From Pseudonocardia xinjiangensis (lineage in GTDB: Bacteria; Actinomycetota; Actinomycetes; Mycobacteriales; Pseudonocardiaceae): a stretch of 58,110 nucleotides of DNA. Within the stretch, counting starts at the first letter, position 1. Every line of letters starts with the position of its first letter. The notes beneath the pieces were generated by a model, which had not been told where the DNA came from, ran no database searches, and worked only from the letters and a program-made list of their open reading frames with translations. The position numbers and the translations under genes are program-made. Of the stretch, positions 1 through 8,421 are shown piece after piece. The stretch is taken from assembly GCF_012911925.1 (NCBI RefSeq), contig NZ_JAAXKY010000028.1, positions 1 to 58,110 on the forward strand, read 5' to 3'.

Positions 1-1404
1 GGGTTCGGGTGGGGCTTCGTGTTCGCGCTCGGGTTCCTGCTGCCGCTGCTCACGTGGATCGGCACGCTCGTCGGACCGCTGCCCTGGGTGGCGCTGTGCG
101 TGTTCGAGGCGCTCTTCATCGGGCTGGCCGGGTCCGGGATGGCGCTGGTGTCCCGGCTTCCCGCTGCGCCGCTCTGGGCGGCAGCGGTGTGGATCGGCGG
201 CGAGGCGCTGCGGGCCAGGGTGCCGTTCGGCGGGATGCCGTGGGGAAAGATCGGCTTCGGGCAGCCCGACGGGCCGCTGCTGCCGCTGGCCGCGATCGGC
301 GGGGAGCCGTTGCTGGCCTTCGCCACCGCGCTGGCGGGGCTGGCGCTCGGCGAGCTGGTGCGCAGGCTCGTCCTGCGCCGGGGGGAGCTGCGCCGCTCGC
401 CCGGCGAGCTCGTCGGGCCCGCCGCGATCGTCGTGCTCACGCTCGTGGCCGGCCCGCTGGCCGCGCTGGTGCCCGTCACTCCCGGGGCACCGGACCGGAC
501 GGTCACGATCGCGGCCATCCAGGGGAACGTGCCCCGGCTCGGCCTGGACTTCAACTCCCAGCGGCGCGCCGTGCTCGACAACCACGTCAAGGTCACCGAG
601 CAGCTCGCCGCCGACGTCGCGGCCGGCCGGAAGCCGCAGCCCGATCTGGTGATCTGGCCGGAGAACTCCAGCGACATCGACCCACTGCAGAACCCCGACG
701 CGGCCGCCCAGATCGACAGGGCCGCCGCCGCCATCAAGGCCCCGATCCTGGTCGGCGCGGTTCTGCGCAACCCGGACGGGGTCACCACCAGCAACTCCGC
801 GCTCGTCTGGCAGGCCGGCGTCGGAGTGGTCGAGCGCAACGACAAGCGCAAGGTGCAGCCCTTCGGCGAGTACATCCCGTGGCGCAACTTCTGGCGGCAC
901 TTCTCCTCCTACGTCGACCGGGCCGGGAACTTCGTGCCGGGCGACGGGCCGGGGGCGGTCGACATGGCGGGCGTGCGCGTCGGGGTCGCGATCTGCTGGG
1001 AGATCGCGTTCGACGACCTGGTGGACGACAGCGTCGACGCGGGTGCCACCGTGCTCGCCGTGCCGAGCAACAACGCCACCTTCGGGCTGACGGAGATGAC
1101 CTACCAGCAGCTGGCCATCTCGCGGATCCGGGCCGTGGAGCACGACCGTCCGGTGATCGTGGCCACCACGAGCGGGGTGAGCGCCACGATCGCTCCCGAC
1201 GGCACCGTCACGGCCAGCACCCGGCAGTTCACCCCCGACGTACTGGTCGATCGAACCACCCTCAAGGACACCACTACGCTGGCTACTCGATTGCGGGCCG
1301 TACCCGAGTGGGTCCTGGTCGCGTTGGGAGTGGTGGCGGTCGGTGTCGGGTTCGTGACTCGGCGTCGAGCGGGCACGCGTGCGGGGAAGGACGAGAATGG
1401 CTGA
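1..1404 (+). CDS. lnt: Apolipoprotein N-acyltransferase, 5' end outside window
   Basis: Transfers an acyl chain to the N-terminal cysteine of lipoproteins in the membrane. The reading frame is open from base 1, so the true start lies upstream. Hydrophobic segments fill the first ~150 visible codons. The nitrilase-like domain follows, with the expected Glu-Lys-Cys triad: Glu in [10 protein letters not shown] (codon 221), Lys in [11 protein letters not shown] (about codon 282) and Cys in VAICWEIAF (codon 332). A last hydrophobic segment lies near the C-terminus, as in the family. The stop overlaps the next gene by 8 bases. In Mycobacterium tuberculosis this domain and the downstream mannosyltransferase form one protein (Ppm1); here they are two coupled genes. 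Confidence 0.93.
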   Translation, partial: GFGWGFVFALGFLLPLLTWIGTLVGPLPWVALCVFEALFIGLAGSGMALVSRLPAAPLWAAAVWIGGEALRARVPFGGMPWGKIGFGQPDGPLLPLAAIGGEPLLAFATALAGLALGELVRRLVLRRGELRRSPGELVGPAAIVVLTLVAGPLAALVPVTPGAPDRTVTIAAIQGNVPRLGLDFNSQRRAVLDNHVKVTEQLAADVAAGRKPQPDLVIWPENSSDIDPLQNPDAAAQIDRAAAAIKAPILVGAVLRNPDGVTTSNSALVWQAGVGVVERNDKRKVQPFGEYIPWRNFWRHFSSYVDRAGNFVPGDGPGAVDMAGVRVGVAICWEIAFDDLVDDSVDAGATVLAVPSNNATFGLTEMTYQQLAISRIRAVEHDRPVIVATTSGVSATIAPDGTVTASTRQFTPDVLVDRTTLKDTTTLATRLRAVPEWVLVALGVVAVGVGFVTRRRAGTRAGKDENG

Positions 1405-2167
1405 GCCGACGGTTCCGGTGCTGGTGGTGATCCCGACCTACGAGGAGCGGGACAACCTGGAGCCGGTGCTGTCGCGGCTCCACGCCGCCGTGCCGACGGC
1501 CCACGTCCTCGTGGTGGACGACGCGAGCCCGGACGGCACCGGTGAGCTCGCCGACAAGCTGGCCGCCGAGGACCCGCGGATCCGGGTGCTGCACCGCGAG
1601 GGCAAGGCCGGGCTGGGCGCCGCCTACCTCGCCGGGTTCGGCGTCGCGCTGCAGGGCGAGTACCAGGTGGTCGTCGAGATGGACGCCGACGGCTCGCACG
1701 CACCGGAGGATCTCCCGGCCCTGCTGGCGGCCCTGGACGACGCCGACGTGGTGCTGGGTTCGCGCTACGTCGCCGGTGGGGCGGTGTCCAACTGGCCGGC
1801 GCACCGGGAGTGGCTCTCCCGCGGGGGCAACCTGTACTCGCGCCTCGCGCTGGGCGTCTCGCTGCAGGACATCACCGGCGGGTACCGCGTGTTCCGTCGC
1901 CAGGTGCTGGAGGAGCTGGACCTCGACGAGGTGTCGTCGCAGGGCTACTGCTTCCAGGTCGACATGGCGTGGCGGGCGATGCAGGCCGGGTTCCGGGTGC
2001 GCGAGGTGCCCATCACCTTCACCGAACGCGAGCGCGGGGTGTCCAAGATGAGCGGCGCCATCGTGGCCGAGGCGTTCTGGCGTGTGACGTGCTGGGGGGC
2101 CAACCGGCTCCTGCACCGTTCCCCGGGGCGCGACGACGCGGTGAGCGACGGCGCGGTGCGGGCGTGA
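1397..2167 (+). CDS. ppm1: Polyprenol monophosphomannose synthase (GT2 family)
   Basis: Transfers mannose from GDP-mannose to polyprenyl phosphate, giving the donor used for lipoglycans and protein mannosylation. The 256-residue protein starts like dolichol-phosphate mannose synthases ([15 protein letters not shown]), has [10 protein letters not shown] and a DXD-type metal site in VEMDADGSH, and ends with the [14 protein letters not shown] block. There is no C-terminal membrane domain, so it is the soluble form that relies on Lnt for membrane contact in mycobacteria. The ATG at 1397 was chosen because it begins the conserved sequence and follows GGGGAAGGACGAG. It is translationally coupled to lnt and to the next gene. 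Confidence 0.92.
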   Translation: MAEPTVPVLVVIPTYEERDNLEPVLSRLHAAVPTAHVLVVDDASPDGTGELADKLAAEDPRIRVLHREGKAGLGAAYLAGFGVALQGEYQVVVEMDADGSHAPEDLPALLAALDDADVVLGSRYVAGGAVSNWPAHREWLSRGGNLYSRLALGVSLQDITGGYRVFRRQVLEELDLDEVSSQGYCFQVDMAWRAMQAGFRVREVPITFTERERGVSKMSGAIVAEAFWRVTCWGANRLLHRSPGRDDAVSDGAVRA

Positions 2168-2661
2168 GTGATGCTCGTGAGGTGCTGAGCTGGGAGCGGT
2201 TCGGCACAGCCTCGCGGGAGCTGGCCGAGATGGTCGCGGCCGACGGCTACGAGCCCGACATCATCCTGTCGATCGCGCGGGGCGGGCTGTTCGTGGCGGG
2301 TGCGCTGGGCTACGCCCTCGACGTCAAGAACCTGCACCTGGCCAACGTCGAGTTCTACACGGGGGTGAACGAGCGGCTGCCCGTGCCGATCCTGCTGCCG
2401 CCGGTGCCCAACGTGGTGGACCTGTCCGGGTCGAACGTGCTCGTGGCCGACGACGTGGCCGACACCGGCGCCACCCTGAAGCTCGTGCGCGACTTCTGCG
2501 CCGGGCACGTGGCGGACGTGCGCTGCGCCGTGGTGTACGAGAAGCCGCAGAGCACGGTGTCGTGCGAGTACGTGTGGAAGCGCACCGAGCGGTGGATCAA
2601 CTTCCCGTGGTCGACGCAGCCCCCGGTGGTCCGGCGCGCGGCCGGGGCCGTCGGGCAGTAG
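2164..2661 (+). CDS. Phosphoribosyltransferase-like protein
   Basis: A 165-residue protein of the type I phosphoribosyltransferase fold. The PRPP-binding loop reads [15 protein letters not shown] (about residues 94-108), and [14 protein letters not shown] near residue 37 fits the pyrophosphate loop. The likely reaction is purine or xanthine salvage, but the substrate cannot be read from the sequence. The GTG start overlaps the previous stop (GTGA), so it is the third gene of the lnt-ppm1 operon. The terminator-like hairpin at 2677-2711 follows. Confidence 0.85.
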   Translation: MSDAREVLSWERFGTASRELAEMVAADGYEPDIILSIARGGLFVAGALGYALDVKNLHLANVEFYTGVNERLPVPILLPPVPNVVDLSGSNVLVADDVADTGATLKLVRDFCAGHVADVRCAVVYEKPQSTVSCEYVWKRTERWINFPWSTQPPVVRRAAGAVGQ

Positions 2662-2676
2662 CGGCACCGCACACGA

Positions 2677-2711
2677 CGAAGCCGGGCCACCCGATGGGCG
2701 ACCCGGCTTCG
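2677..2711. terminator. Bidirectional terminator hairpin
   Basis: A perfect 10-bp stem (CGAAGCCGGG at 2677-2686, CCCGGCTTCG at 2702-2711) with a 15-base loop lies between the convergent phosphoribosyltransferase and rbpA genes, so it can serve both strands. There is no long T tract, as is usual in actinomycetes. Confidence 0.75.
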
Positions 2712-2722
2712 AGGACGTGCGG

Positions 2723-3067
2723 TCAGGCGATCTCGCGACGGCGCTCGGCCAGCAGTTCGAGGCGCTCGTTGAGCAGCACCTCCAGCTCGGCCACCGACCG
2801 GCGCTCGAGCAGCATGTCCCAGTGGGTGCGCGGAGGCTTGACCTTCTTCTGCTCGGGCTCGTTGCCGTCGACGAGCCTCGAGATGCTGCCGTGGAGTCGG
2901 CACTCCCACGTTGCCGGTGCCTCCGCGTCGTTGGCGAAGGGCACTTCGAAGTCGTGCCCCCGCGGGCACGCGTAGCGCATCGACTGCCGCGGTGCGAGGT
3001 CGTGGTTGCGGTCGGTCTCGTAGCTGACAGCCCCGAGCCGGCTGCCACGGAGCACGCGGTCGGCCAT
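2723..3067 (-). CDS. rbpA: RNA polymerase-binding protein RbpA
   Basis: An actinobacterial transcription factor that binds RNA polymerase and group 1/2 sigma factors, stabilising the open complex and modulating rifampicin sensitivity. The 114-residue protein matches RbpA from start (MADRVLRGSRLGAVSYE) through the RYACPRGHDFEVPF zinc-ribbon-like core and the KPPRTHWDMLLERRS sigma-interaction region. A GGAGGATG ribosome site stands before the ATG. The 298 bases upstream hold its control region, including a Crp-like palindrome. It is a strong marker for the phylum. Confidence 0.96.
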   Translation of the reverse strand: MADRVLRGSRLGAVSYETDRNHDLAPRQSMRYACPRGHDFEVPFANDAEAPATWECRLHGSISRLVDGNEPEQKKVKPPRTHWDMLLERRSVAELEVLLNERLELLAERRREIA

Positions 3068-3091
3068 GCGTCATCCTCCCGTTCACGGCCC

Positions 3092-3106
3092 GAGGGAGCC
3101 TCCCTC
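3092..3106. repeat. Short hairpin in the rbpA leader
   Basis: GAGGGAG and CTCCCTC form a 7-bp perfect inverted repeat with a one-base centre, 25-39 bases upstream of the rbpA start. It could be an operator or a leader structure. The rest of the 3068-3365 gap shows no gene. Confidence 0.35.
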
Positions 3107-3276
3107 AGGCATTTCCACCGGGTGTAACGTCTGCGGAGCAGCCGTCTGTTCCCGCCATCGGAGCGGTCTCTTCAGGTGTCGTTGTCGCATGACAGACACC
3201 AGACGTTTCGCGCCCCGACCGATGAGTGTCCCCGATAGCGGGCCGCTACACACGCAACTGTGACGTGTCAGCCAAC

Positions 3277-3292
3277 TGTGACTTATGTCACC
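3277..3292. promoter_or_regulatory. Crp-like binding site in the rbpA upstream region
   Basis: TGTGA-CTTATG-TCACC matches the Crp/Fnr-family palindrome TGTGA-N6-TCACA in all but the last base. A second CAACTGTGAC block lies 18 bases upstream. It is about 210 bases before the rbpA start, and just after the 3' end of the MFS gene in transcription terms. Its function is inferred. Confidence 0.4.
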
Positions 3293-3365
3293 GGTGTTGA
3301 CGAGGTGTTCACACGACGACCGGTTGCTCGTTACCGGAAGTCGTGCTGGCGCCCGTTCCGCCTGG

Positions 3366-4673
3366 TCAGACGGTGGTCGTGGCCGGCGGTCGCACCGGCC
3401 ACAGCGCCAGCAGTCCGACGCCGAGCACCAGCAGGATGCCGACGATCCCGGCGCGGTCCGACCCGAACAGGTAGGTGAACAGACCCACCAGAGTGGGGGC
3501 GAGAAACGAGACCGCGCGCCCGGTGGTGGCGTAGAGGCCGAAAAGCTGCCCCTCCTGGCCGGTTGGGGCGAGCCGGGCCAGGTAGGTGCGCGAGGACGAC
3601 TGCGCGGGCCCGACGAACAGTGTGAGCAGCAGCCCGAAGATCCAGAACATCGTCGGACCCGACACGAACAGCAGGACGATGCCGACCGCCAGCATGCCTG
3701 CGAGCGAGCCCATGATCACGGCCTTCGGCCCGGTGCGGTCGTCGATCCGTCCGGCGGCCAGCGCGCCGACCGCGGAGACGACGTTGGCCGCGACGCCGAA
3801 GATGAGCACATCGCCCGCCCCGATCCCGTAGACGGTGACGGCCAGCACCGCGCCGAAGGTGAAGATGGCGGCGAGGCCGTCGCGGAACAGGGCGCTCGCC
3901 GCGAGGAAGTACACGGTGTGCGGGCTGGTGCGGTAGAGGTCGCGCAGGTCGTGGAACAGGGCCCGGTAGGAGCCGATGATGCCCAGCCGGGGCGCCTGCT
4001 GCGTCCGCGCCGGCGACTCGGGCACGGCGTAGAACATCGGGATCGCGAACACGAGGAACCAGCCGGCCGCAACCAGTGCGACCAGGCGGATGTTGAAGCC
4101 GTTCTCGGTGGGGACGCCGAGGACGCCGCCGTCGCCGCTGATGAAGCCGATGTAGACGACCAGCAGCAGGACGATCCCGCCCAGGTAGCCCATCGACCAG
4201 CCGAACGCGGACACGCGTCCGATCGTCGACGGCGTGGAGACCTGCGTGAGCATCGCGTTGTAGGACACCGAGGCGAGCTCGAAGAAGATCGAGCCGAGCC
4301 CGAGGAGCAGCAGGCCCAGCCACAGGTAGTGGTAGTCGTCCTGGACGAGGAAGAGGGCGGCCACCGTGGCCACCGTCAGCGCCGTCCAGACCCCCACCGA
4401 GAGCTTGCGGTGCCCCGCGGTGTCGGCGCTGCGCCCGATCACCGGGGCCATCAGCGCGATGAGCAGGCCGGCCGCGCCGATCGAGTAGCCGAGCCAGCTG
4501 TTCGCGTTGACGTCGCCGGGCAGATCGGAGCCCACGGCGTCGGTGAGGTACACGGAGAAGACGAACGTCAGGATCACCGCGTTGTACGCCGAGGATCCCC
4601 AGTCCCACAGGCCCCAGGCCACGATCTGGCCCCGGGTGGCGGGTAGCGCGGGGGCGGGGGGAGTGGTGGTCAT
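3366..4673 (-). CDS. MFS transporter, UMF1/Atg22-like family
   Basis: A 435-residue membrane protein with about 12 hydrophobic segments. The first helix carries the UMF1 signature WGLWDWGSSAYNAVILTFVF. The loop IGRSADTAGHRK resembles the MFS cytoplasmic loop between helices 2 and 3. Substrate unknown. The ATG at 4673 overlaps the stop of the phosphodiesterase gene (ATGA), so the two are co-translated and the transporter may move a product of phospholipid turnover, which is only an inference from position. An in-frame extension further upstream is antisense to nothing useful and overlaps the phosphodiesterase, so it was not used. Confidence 0.88.
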   Translation of the reverse strand: MTTTPPAPALPATRGQIVAWGLWDWGSSAYNAVILTFVFSVYLTDAVGSDLPGDVNANSWLGYSIGAAGLLIALMAPVIGRSADTAGHRKLSVGVWTALTVATVAALFLVQDDYHYLWLGLLLLGLGSIFFELASVSYNAMLTQVSTPSTIGRVSAFGWSMGYLGGIVLLLVVYIGFISGDGGVLGVPTENGFNIRLVALVAAGWFLVFAIPMFYAVPESPARTQQAPRLGIIGSYRALFHDLRDLYRTSPHTVYFLAASALFRDGLAAIFTFGAVLAVTVYGIGAGDVLIFGVAANVVSAVGALAAGRIDDRTGPKAVIMGSLAGMLAVGIVLLFVSGPTMFWIFGLLLTLFVGPAQSSSRTYLARLAPTGQEGQLFGLYATTGRAVSFLAPTLVGLFTYLFGSDRAGIVGILLVLGVGLLALWPVRPPATTTV

Positions 4674-5497
4674 GACGCCTCCCAGACGCCTCGGGATGCC
4701 AGGACGTCGCGCAGCAGGTCGGGCCGGTCGGAGAGCAGGCCGTCGACCCCCAGGTCGAGCAGCGCGGTCATCTCGGCCGGATCGTCCACCGTCCAGACAT
4801 GGACCTCGCGCCCGCTGTCGTGCGCCGTGCGCAGAAGCGCGGCGTCCACCACGGTCAGGCCGCGGAAGCGAGGGGGCAGCTGCGCGAGGTTGCCCGTGAC
4901 GGCCGGGGCGGGCAGCCACGACAGCGGTCGGGGCAGGTCGTCGAGCCAGGCGCGGGCGCGCAGCCCGAACGCCGAGACCTGGGCGAGCGAGGTGTACAAC
5001 CGGGAACCGCCCATGCTCCTGGCTCGGGCCAGCCGCCCGTCGTGGTAGCTGCCGAGGCACACGCGGTGCCAGCTGTCGGTGCGGTCGAGCACGGCGAGGA
5101 CCGGCCCGACGACCGCGTGGGACTTCAGCTCGACCGTGATCCGGGTGTCGGGCAGCTCGGTGAGCACCTGCTCGAGCAGCGGGATCGGTTCGCGGCCGTT
5201 GACCCGTACCCGGGTGATCGCCGACGCCGGCAGCGCGCCGATCGGCCCGACGCCGTCGGTGGTGCGGTCCAGGGTGGGGTCGTGATGGACGACGGGCACG
5301 CCGTCCGCGCTCGCGTGCACGTCCATCTCGAGGTAGCTGAAACCCTCGTCGACGGCCCGGTGGAACGCGGCGAGCGTGTTCTCGCATCCCGCGAGCTCAC
5401 CCGTGTGCCAGCCGCGGTGCGCATACGCCCGGGGGTACGGGCCGTCGAGGTAGGGGTGGCGATCCACGCGAGGAGCCTGCCAGTCGTCGTCGATCAC
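4670..5497 (-). CDS. Glycerophosphodiester phosphodiesterase
   Basis: Hydrolyses glycerophosphodiesters to glycerol 3-phosphate and an alcohol. All family landmarks are present in 275 residues: AHRGWH near residue 31, ENTLAAF, the metal pair in YLEMDVH, VVHHDPTLDRTTDG, and ELK before the C-terminal barrel strands. No signal peptide is seen, so it is probably cytoplasmic. It begins with GTG overlapping the stop of the LigD-like gene (GTGA) and overlaps the MFS gene downstream, giving a three-gene operon read leftward. Confidence 0.92.
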   Translation of the reverse strand: MIDDDWQAPRVDRHPYLDGPYPRAYAHRGWHTGELAGCENTLAAFHRAVDEGFSYLEMDVHASADGVPVVHHDPTLDRTTDGVGPIGALPASAITRVRVNGREPIPLLEQVLTELPDTRITVELKSHAVVGPVLAVLDRTDSWHRVCLGSYHDGRLARARSMGGSRLYTSLAQVSAFGLRARAWLDDLPRPLSWLPAPAVTGNLAQLPPRFRGLTVVDAALLRTAHDSGREVHVWTVDDPAEMTALLDLGVDGLLSDRPDLLRDVLASRGVWEAS

Positions 5498-7425
5498 CCG
5501 CGACGGGGCAGGCGTTGCCGCAAGGTGAACAGCGGCGCGAGCAGGTCGCCGTGCTCGGCGATGCGGGCGGGCAGGTCGTCGGCGGTGAACACGAGGTCCT
5601 CAGGACGCCGGCAGGCTCGCACCTCCTCCCAGGTCACGGGGGTCGCGACGGTGGGACGGGCCCGGCCGCGCAGCGAGTAGCTCGCGATCGTGGTCTTGTG
5701 GGGGTTGTTCTGGCTCCAGTCGACGAACACCTTGCCGCGGCGACGGGCCTTGGCCATCACGTCGGTGACCCGGCCGGGGGTCTCCCGGGCGAGCTCCTCG
5801 GCGAGTGCCTTGGCGAACTCCGAGGTCTGCTCCGCCCGGGTGACCGTGACCGGCAGGTACAGCTGCATCCCCTTGCCCCCGCTGGTGCGGGGGTAGGCCA
5901 CGAGGTCGTCGGCGGCCAGCCGGTCGGCGATGCGTTCCGCGACCCGCGCGCAGTCGACCACGGTTGTGCCCTCGCCCGGGTCGAGGTCGAACACGACCAG
6001 GTCCGGGGGCTGGTGCCCACCGCGCGGACCGAGCCGCCACTGCGGGACGTGGAGTTCGAGCGCGGCGAGGTTCGCCGCCCACGCCAGCCCCTCGGCGTCG
6101 TCGATCAGCGGGAAGTCGGCCTTCTCCGAGCGGCCGCCCGGGGTGCCGACCCGCGCCGTGCGGATCCACTCCGGCGCGTGGCGCGACACGTTCTTCTCGA
6201 AGAACGACGGCTTCTCCACCCCGTCCGGCCAGCGCACGAGCGTGACCGCCCGGTCGCGCAGGTGCGGGAGCATCACGTCGGCGACGGCCAGGTAGTGGTT
6301 CAGTACGTCGGCCTTGGTGGTGCCGGTGAGTGGATAGAGCACCTTCTGCGGGTTGGTGAGCCTCGCCCGTCCCACCCGGGTGACCCCGCCGTCGTGGCGT
6401 GGCTGCCGGCGCGTTCGCGCGGGTTCGGGCCCCGTGCTCACCTCCAGCCAGTGCGCGCTGCGCCGCCCCGGCTCGTACGGGGAGCCGGCGTCCTTGGCCA
6501 CCACCGACGGGAGGCCCTGCTGCGCGGCCGCGGCGACGACCTCCGCGCCGCCGCCGTGGAACACGGGCGCGAGCTTCCAGTGCGGCCCGTCGAGCGGGAG
6601 CCCTTCGAGCAGCGACCGCCGCTCCTGGAACGGCAGCGGGCACGCGTCGTGCCCGTCGAGATGCAGCAGGTCGCCGATCCACAGCTCGGGCCGGTCCGTC
6701 GGTCCGGCCAGCTCGCCATCGAGCAGCACCTGCGTGGCGCCCAGCGAGGGCCCCAGGTCACGCAGCCGCGGCACCGACAGTTCTGCGCCGTGCTCGTCGG
6801 TGATCGTGGCGCGGCCGCCCTCGACGCGCACCAGCACGCGGCGCCCGCCGAACCCGACCTGCCACCACAGGTCGCGGTCGTCGCCGGCCCGGGGGAGCGG
6901 ACCGGGCGTCGCGAGCATCGGCAGGACGTCCCGGGGGAGTGGCTCGCGCCCGGGGGCGGGGCCGGAGCGGCGCAGCAACCAGTTGTCCTTCCCGGTGTCC
7001 CTCCCGCTGCCACGCTCGGTGCGGATGAACACGAACCGGCCGGTCGCCCGGTCGCCCCGCAGCCGGACGATGACCTCCCGCGGGTTCCACTTCTCGGTCT
7101 CGTACGTGCCGGCGTCCCAGATCGTCATCGCGCCGCCGCCGTACTCGCCTGCCGGGATCTCCCCGGAGAACTCCAGGTACTCGATCGGATGATCCTCGGT
7201 GCGCACCGCGAGCCGGACGGTGTCCGGGTCGGTGGGTAGGCCCTTCGGCACGGCCCAGGACGCGAGCACGCCGTCGCGTTCCAGGCGGACGTCCCAGTGC
7301 AACCGCCTGGCGTGGTGCTCCTGGATGACGAAGCGGTGGCCCGGACCGGGCTGCGGATCGCCGGCCGGCACCGGCTCCGGGGTGCGCCGTACGTCGCGTT
7401 TGCGGCGGTACTCGTCCAGCGACAC
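5494..7425 (-). CDS. ligD: LigD-like DNA repair protein: phosphoesterase, degenerate ligase, polymerase
   Basis: A 643-residue protein related to the end-joining enzyme LigD. The 3'-phosphoesterase domain comes first (about 25-165: FVIQEHHARRLHWDVRLE, RTEDHPIEYLEFSGEIP, GEYGGG). Next, about 170-335, is a remnant of the adenylating ligase domain: motif III (LLDGELAG) and the motif V region (VVAKDAGSPYEPGRRS) are visible, but the catalytic lysine motif is QVGFGGRR instead of the usual KxDGxR. The primase-polymerase domain is last (about 350-643: VVFDLDPGEGT with the Asp pair, TSGGKGMQLYLPV, DWSQNNPHKTTIASYSLR). Mycobacterial LigD has the order polymerase-phosphoesterase-ligase. The GTG start follows TAATCT by 7 bases, suggesting a leaderless message. 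Confidence 0.85.
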   Translation of the reverse strand: MSLDEYRRKRDVRRTPEPVPAGDPQPGPGHRFVIQEHHARRLHWDVRLERDGVLASWAVPKGLPTDPDTVRLAVRTEDHPIEYLEFSGEIPAGEYGGGAMTIWDAGTYETEKWNPREVIVRLRGDRATGRFVFIRTERGSGRDTGKDNWLLRRSGPAPGREPLPRDVLPMLATPGPLPRAGDDRDLWWQVGFGGRRVLVRVEGGRATITDEHGAELSVPRLRDLGPSLGATQVLLDGELAGPTDRPELWIGDLLHLDGHDACPLPFQERRSLLEGLPLDGPHWKLAPVFHGGGAEVVAAAAQQGLPSVVAKDAGSPYEPGRRSAHWLEVSTGPEPARTRRQPRHDGGVTRVGRARLTNPQKVLYPLTGTTKADVLNHYLAVADVMLPHLRDRAVTLVRWPDGVEKPSFFEKNVSRHAPEWIRTARVGTPGGRSEKADFPLIDDAEGLAWAANLAALELHVPQWRLGPRGGHQPPDLVVFDLDPGEGTTVVDCARVAERIADRLAADDLVAYPRTSGGKGMQLYLPVTVTRAEQTSEFAKALAEELARETPGRVTDVMAKARRRGKVFVDWSQNNPHKTTIASYSLRGRARPTVATPVTWEEVRACRRPEDLVFTADDLPARIAEHGDLLAPLFTLRQRLPRRG

Positions 7426-7488
7426 AGCGTCAGATTAGGGCTTTCGCCCGCCATCGGATTGCCTCTTGCGCCGGTCGCCTCGGCGCTG

Positions 7489-7507
7489 CAAGCATAGCCT
7501 TACCTGA
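7489..7507. promoter_or_regulatory. Iron box (IdeR/DmdR-type) before bfd
   Basis: The 19-mer here agrees with the actinobacterial iron-box consensus (TTAGGTTAGGCTAACCTAA) at about 14 positions, including TAGCCT and ACCT in the right register. It ends 14 bases before the bfd start codon. The family site is bound by Fe2+-IdeR; the match was made by eye. Confidence 0.6.
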
Positions 7508-7521
7508 ACGAAGGAGTGCCT

Positions 7522-7719
7522 GTGTACGTCTGCATCTGCGAGGCGGTACCCGACACTGTGATCCGGTCCTGCATCGCAAGCGGCGCTCGCAGCGTCGAGG
7601 ACATCGGCGATGCATGCGGTGCCGGCACCGGGTGCGGGTCGTGCCACGATCACATCGACGTCTTCCTCGCCGCGGCACACGCTCCCTCGGAGCTGGCAGG
7701 TCTCCCCGTCTCCGCCTGA
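7522..7719 (+). CDS. bfd: Bacterioferritin-associated ferredoxin
   Basis: A small [2Fe-2S] protein that donates electrons to bacterioferritin so stored iron can be released. The 65-residue protein has Cys4 and Cys6 in VCIC and Cys38 and Cys41 in TGCGSCH, the same four positions as E. coli Bfd. Two GTG codons compete; the one at 7522 was chosen because AAGGAG (7511-7516) overlaps the first (7516) and gives correct spacing to the second. It lies just behind an iron box and 81 bases before bfr, so the pair forms one iron-responsive unit. Confidence 0.92.
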   Translation: MYVCICEAVPDTVIRSCIASGARSVEDIGDACGAGTGCGSCHDHIDVFLAAAHAPSELAGLPVSA

Positions 7720-7728
7720 CAGGCGTAC

Positions 7729-7747
7729 TGAGGCTGTCCTGACCTGC
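7729..7747. promoter_or_regulatory. Second, weaker iron box before bfr
   Basis: About 12 of 19 positions agree with the IdeR/DmdR consensus, including the CCTGACCT right half. It lies 53 bases upstream of the bfr start. With the better site before bfd it suggests both genes respond to iron separately. Confidence 0.4.
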
Positions 7748-7800
7748 ACAAAGGCGGTGCTGCGTTCGCCACGATCGGGGAGCGGAGCTACCGTCGCTGC

Positions 7801-8286
7801 ATGCGTGGCGACCCCGAGATCATTGCTCTGCTCAACGACCAGCTCACCAGCGAGCTCACTGCGATCAACCAGTACTTCCTGCATGCGAAAATGCAGCAGA
7901 ACTGGGGCCTCACCAAGCTCGCCGCCTACACGCGCGCTGAGTCCATCGACGAGATGCGGCATGCGGAGAAGATCACCGACCGCATCCTGTTCCTCGAGGG
8001 GCTGCCGAACTACCAGCGCCTGTCGACCCTGCGGATCGGCCAGACCGTGCGCGAGCAGCTCCAGTCCGACCTCGCGATCGAGCTCGAGGTGGTGGAGCGC
8101 CTGCGCCCGGGGATCACGATGTGCCGGGAGAAGCAGGACATCACCACGGCCAACATCTTCGAGGAGATCCTCGCCGACGAGGAGCACCACATCGACTACA
8201 TCGAGACGAACCTCGAGCTGATGGACCGGCTCGGTGAGCAGCTCTACCTCGCCCAGCTCGTCGACCAGCCGCCCACCCCGGGCTGA
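7801..8286 (+). CDS. bfr: Bacterioferritin
   Basis: A haem-containing ferritin that oxidises and stores iron in a 24-subunit shell. In 161 residues every ferroxidase ligand sits at its canonical number: Glu18, Glu51, His54, Glu94, Glu127 and His130. The haem-ligating Met52 is also present (ESIDEMRHAE). TACCGT ends 6 bases before the ATG and no ribosome site is visible, so the message is probably leaderless. A weak hairpin (GTCCGG 8288-8293, CCGGAC 8307-8312) follows the stop and may terminate transcription. Its partner bfd is just upstream. Confidence 0.96.
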   Translation: MRGDPEIIALLNDQLTSELTAINQYFLHAKMQQNWGLTKLAAYTRAESIDEMRHAEKITDRILFLEGLPNYQRLSTLRIGQTVREQLQSDLAIELEVVERLRPGITMCREKQDITTANIFEEILADEEHHIDYIETNLELMDRLGEQLYLAQLVDQPPTPG

Positions 8287-8351
8287 GGTCCGGATTCCCG
8301 CACCTCCCGGACACCCGACCCCGACGCGACCACCCGACCGGCCGGTTCTGC

Positions 8352-8380
8352 TTGACAGTGTCTGAAACGGTTTGCAGAGT
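8352..8380 (+). promoter_or_regulatory. lacI-type regulator promoter with overlapping operator
   Basis: TTGACA (8352-8357) and CAGAGT (8375-8380) are spaced 17 bases. Between and over them lies TGAAACGGTTTGCA (8363-8376), which fits the LacI-family operator TGNAANCGNTTNCA except at one central base. This arrangement fits autorepression. A near-matching site stands before the oxidoreductase gene at 10818. Confidence 0.6.
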
Positions 8381-8421
8381 TGGTCAGCGATGACGGGAGC
8401 GGCCGTGGCGGCGACGATCTG

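Noticed and set aside
9..1430. Frame starting near base 9 that overlaps lnt
   Set aside because: Arg/Ala-rich shadow in another frame; the lnt frame carries the catalytic motifs.
3285..4646. Long plus-strand frame opposite the MFS transporter
   Set aside because: A codon-bias shadow: low-complexity charged translation with no domain, while the opposite strand encodes a clear transporter.
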